Assembly (NCBI GenBank): GCA_021106755.1 | Contig: JAIOTM010000239.1 | Location: forward strand, 1-6,439 | Length of the DNA: 6,439 nt | Source: Candidatus Cloacimonadota bacterium | GTDB taxonomy: Bacteria; Cloacimonadota; Cloacimonadia; Cloacimonadales; JAIOQZ01 | Direction: 5' to 3' | In this document: positions 5,596-6,439 of the stretch, one piece after another | Layout of the letters: each line of letters opens with the position of its first letter | How positions within the stretch are numbered: the first letter of the stretch is position 1 | The notes under the pieces: model-generated | What the model was told of the DNA's origin: nothing | The model's database searches: none | What the model saw: the letters and a program-made list of their open reading frames with translations, nothing else | Program-made: the position numbers and the translations under genes

Positions 5596-5797
5596 AAATC
5601 GACAATTCACAACTTCTTGATATAACAATCGTTAAAGGTGTTTTTGGCGTATTTTGGCACTTAATTAATCGATAGTTCAGCCCTTCCAGACATCGGTCAA
5701 ATCGACGATTCAGGCGAATAAATCGACAGTTCGGCTATGATTAAATCGACAGTTAAGTGAATTAATCGACAATTCGCAGGAATAAATCGACAGTTCA
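5596..5797 (+). repeat. Seven directly repeated iterons, origin of replication candidate
   Basis: Seven copies of AATCGACARTTC-like sequence, all in one orientation. Their TCGA cores begin at 5599, 5669, 5702, 5723, 5746, 5766 and 5787. Consensus is about TTAAATCGACAGTTC. Deviations include TCGATAGTTC (copy 2), TCGACGATTC (copy 3) and a GTTAAG end (copy 5). The last five are 21, 23, 20 and 21 bp apart, close to two helical turns, so a bound initiator would stack on one face. With cdc6 some 250 bp downstream and AT-rich DNA on both sides, this is most simply the replication origin, or a partition/autoregulatory array. Confidence 0.85.
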
Positions 5798-5834
5798 CAA
5801 AAGCATTTCGGAGCCGCCACCGCCGGTAGTAATT

Positions 5835-5845
5835 TTCCGATGGAA
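5835..5845 (+). promoter_or_regulatory. ORB-like site A (TTCC-N3-GGAA)
   Basis: TTCCGATGGAA followed by AGG. The core resembles archaeal origin recognition boxes (TTCCAnTGGAAAC) bound by Orc1/Cdc6, but with GAT in the middle. It lies just right of the iterons. Confidence 0.55.
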
Positions 5846-5856
5846 AGGACGGTTAT

Positions 5857-5886
5857 AAATAATAAAGGTATATATCTTTATTATTT
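5857..5886. other. AT-rich inverted repeat, candidate DNA unwinding element
   Basis: An 11-bp arm AAATAATAAAG, an 8-base centre GTATATAT and the inverted arm CTTTATTATTT. Almost wholly A/T, placed between ORB-like sites A and B, as expected for a duplex-unwinding element. It also contains TATA-like sequence, so a promoter role is possible. Confidence 0.5.
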
Positions 5887-5949
5887 TCAATACTGAAGGA
5901 TATCATAGCGATTTGGATTACCTATGTTTCTCGAACACATTTCTCAAAG

Positions 5950-5960
5950 TTCCATCGGAA
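5950..5960 (-). promoter_or_regulatory. ORB-like site B, inverted
   Basis: TTCCATCGGAA on the plus strand, TTCCGATGGAA followed by C on the minus strand: the same core as sites A and C in opposite orientation. Site A and this one face each other across the AT-rich inverted repeat, an arrangement seen at archaeal origins. Confidence 0.6.
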
Positions 5961-5990
5961 AACCACTCCCTGTGGCCTTACTTTCAGAAT

Positions 5991-6004
5991 CGCAAGTTTT
6001 ATAT
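5991..6004 (+). promoter_or_regulatory. BRE/TATA promoter of cdc6
   Basis: CGCAAG (5991-5996) followed by TTTTATATA-like sequence with TTTATATA at about 5998-6005. Transcription is expected near 6027, 18 bases before the ATG. ORB-like site D sits between TATA and start, so the initiator could repress its own gene. Confidence 0.6.
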
Positions 6005-6012
6005 ACTTGTTC

Positions 6013-6025
6013 TTCCAGTGGAGAC
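6013..6025 (+). promoter_or_regulatory. ORB-like site D in the cdc6 promoter
   Basis: TTCCAGTGGAGAC differs at one base from the classical archaeal ORB core TTCCAGTGGAAAC. It is the closest match to the textbook box in the window and lies between the cdc6 TATA box and its expected transcription start. Confidence 0.6.
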
Positions 6026-6039
6026 ATGTGCAGGTAAAA

Positions 6040-6051
6040 TTCCGATGGAAC
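6040..6051 (+). promoter_or_regulatory. ORB-like site C overlapping the cdc6 start codon
   Basis: TTCCGATGGAAC contains the ATG (6045-6047) of cdc6. It is the third copy of the TTCCGATGGAA core. Its position suggests autoregulation, though the part inside codons 1-2 also constrains the protein sequence. Confidence 0.5.
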
Positions 6052-6439
6052 CTACAAAAGTCCGTAACAAAATTGTCAGCCAGATCCAGCACATGCTGGA
6101 TCATACGGTAATTAAAAACCGCCGCTTTCTTGACGATGAGCAACTCATAAAAGCCGAACAATTAGCAGTCCTTGATGAAATTTTTAACGCCAATGTACGT
6201 AATGCCGAAATCCACGAACTCAGTTCTCATTTTGCCCCTGTACTGCGTAACGATCACCCGGTTCATTTGGCGATCTGGTGCAAAACCGGAACCGGCAAAA
6301 CCCTGACAATGAGCTACTTCCTGAATCTACTGACAGAGATGTGCTCTAAGAAAAAAGTCCCCATGCGATATGAACATCTTGATCTTTCAACACCAAGGCC
6401 GTGTTTTCGTGCCTTAAACGATCTTGCCTGCCTTCTTAA
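6045..6439 (+). CDS. cdc6: Orc1/Cdc6-family replication initiator, N-terminal part only
   Basis: The first 131 residues are present; the frame is open at the right edge. VIKNRRFLDDEQ (22-33) and LSSHFAPVLRNDHPVHLAIW (59-78) lead into the P-loop CKTGTGKTLTMSYFL (79-93). This is the Orc1/Cdc6 AAA+ layout, usually GKTGTGKT. The first P-loop glycine is cysteine (C79). RYEHLDLSTPRPCFRALNDLACLL (108-131) follows where the second AAA+ strand and helix belong. Full members run about 350-420 residues with Walker B, sensors and a C-terminal winged helix, all beyond the window. The family binds origin recognition boxes and recruits MCM helicase. No ATG in this frame was found back to about 5890, and conservation begins after 6045, so this start is preferred; AGGT at 6032-6035 is a modest ribosome site. 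It lies directly right of iterons and ORB-like sites, as expected for a replicon initiator. Confidence 0.88.
   Translation, partial: MEPTKVRNKIVSQIQHMLDHTVIKNRRFLDDEQLIKAEQLAVLDEIFNANVRNAEIHELSSHFAPVLRNDHPVHLAIWCKTGTGKTLTMSYFLNLLTEMCSKKKVPMRYEHLDLSTPRPCFRALNDLACLL

Noticed and set aside
5100..5930. CRISPR array or tRNA/rRNA gene
   Set aside because: Repeats are too short and spacers too few and uneven for CRISPR; no cloverleaf or rRNA signature was seen here or elsewhere in the window.
5922..6161. 79-codon open frame on the minus strand
   Set aside because: It is antisense to the cdc6 start and promoter, has no ribosome site, and its composition follows the opposite strand.
1..6439. Window as a complete circular replicon
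   Set aside because: Joining the ends would stop the ATPase just inside its winged-helix segment and end Cdc6 after about ten further residues, before Walker B. Both genes look simply cut by the window edges.

Overview
The window looks archaeal, most plausibly euryarchaeal, and looks like part of an extrachromosomal or integrated replicon. Four observations support this. Promoters are of BRE/TATA type (purine-rich BRE followed by TTTATATA). Shine-Dalgarno sequences match the archaeal form (GGAGGTGAT, GGTGAT). The right edge carries the start of an Orc1/Cdc6 initiator next to ORB-like repeats. The left edge carries a HerA/VirB4-type ATPase with the start of a C-terminal winged-helix segment. 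The gene mix resembles methanogen/ANME plasmids or viruses, but species and element type cannot be fixed from sequence alone.

Left block (1-2336, minus strand): a two-gene operon driven by a clear promoter at 2319-2333. It encodes an unrecognised 204-aa protein, then an ATPase of at least 552 residues that starts in the stop codon of the first gene and runs off the left edge. At 2381-2645 a lone plus-strand 70-aa gene has its own promoter, divergent from this operon.

Middle block (2694-5096, minus strand): five small-to-medium genes typical of mobile elements. In transcription order they are a 78-aa protein, a 287-aa protein with a C-terminal DUF2958 domain, a 96-aa Cys-rich protein, a 138-aa protein and a 70-aa basic protein. 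The first and last have near-identical promoters. Both contain the same 18 bp over BRE and TATA, with a CTTACCTATA(G/A)G(T/C)AAG operator between TATA and the expected transcription start. This suggests co-repression by a single regulator.

Right block (5100-6439): about 940 bp without a convincing gene, followed by cdc6 on the plus strand. It has the layout of a replication origin. In order it holds a GC-rich hairpin, degenerate 13-bp repeats, a 72-bp inverted repeat whose loop folds into two further arms (a T- or Y-shaped structure), seven directly repeated AATCGACARTTC iterons (the last five spaced 20-23 bp, about two helical turns), an AT-rich inverted repeat, and four TTCC-N3-GGA ORB-like sites. 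Two of the ORB-like sites lie inside the cdc6 promoter/start region.

The most interesting points are this composite origin (cruciform, phased iterons and ORB-like boxes), the duplicated promoter-operator module, and the ATPase/partner pair.
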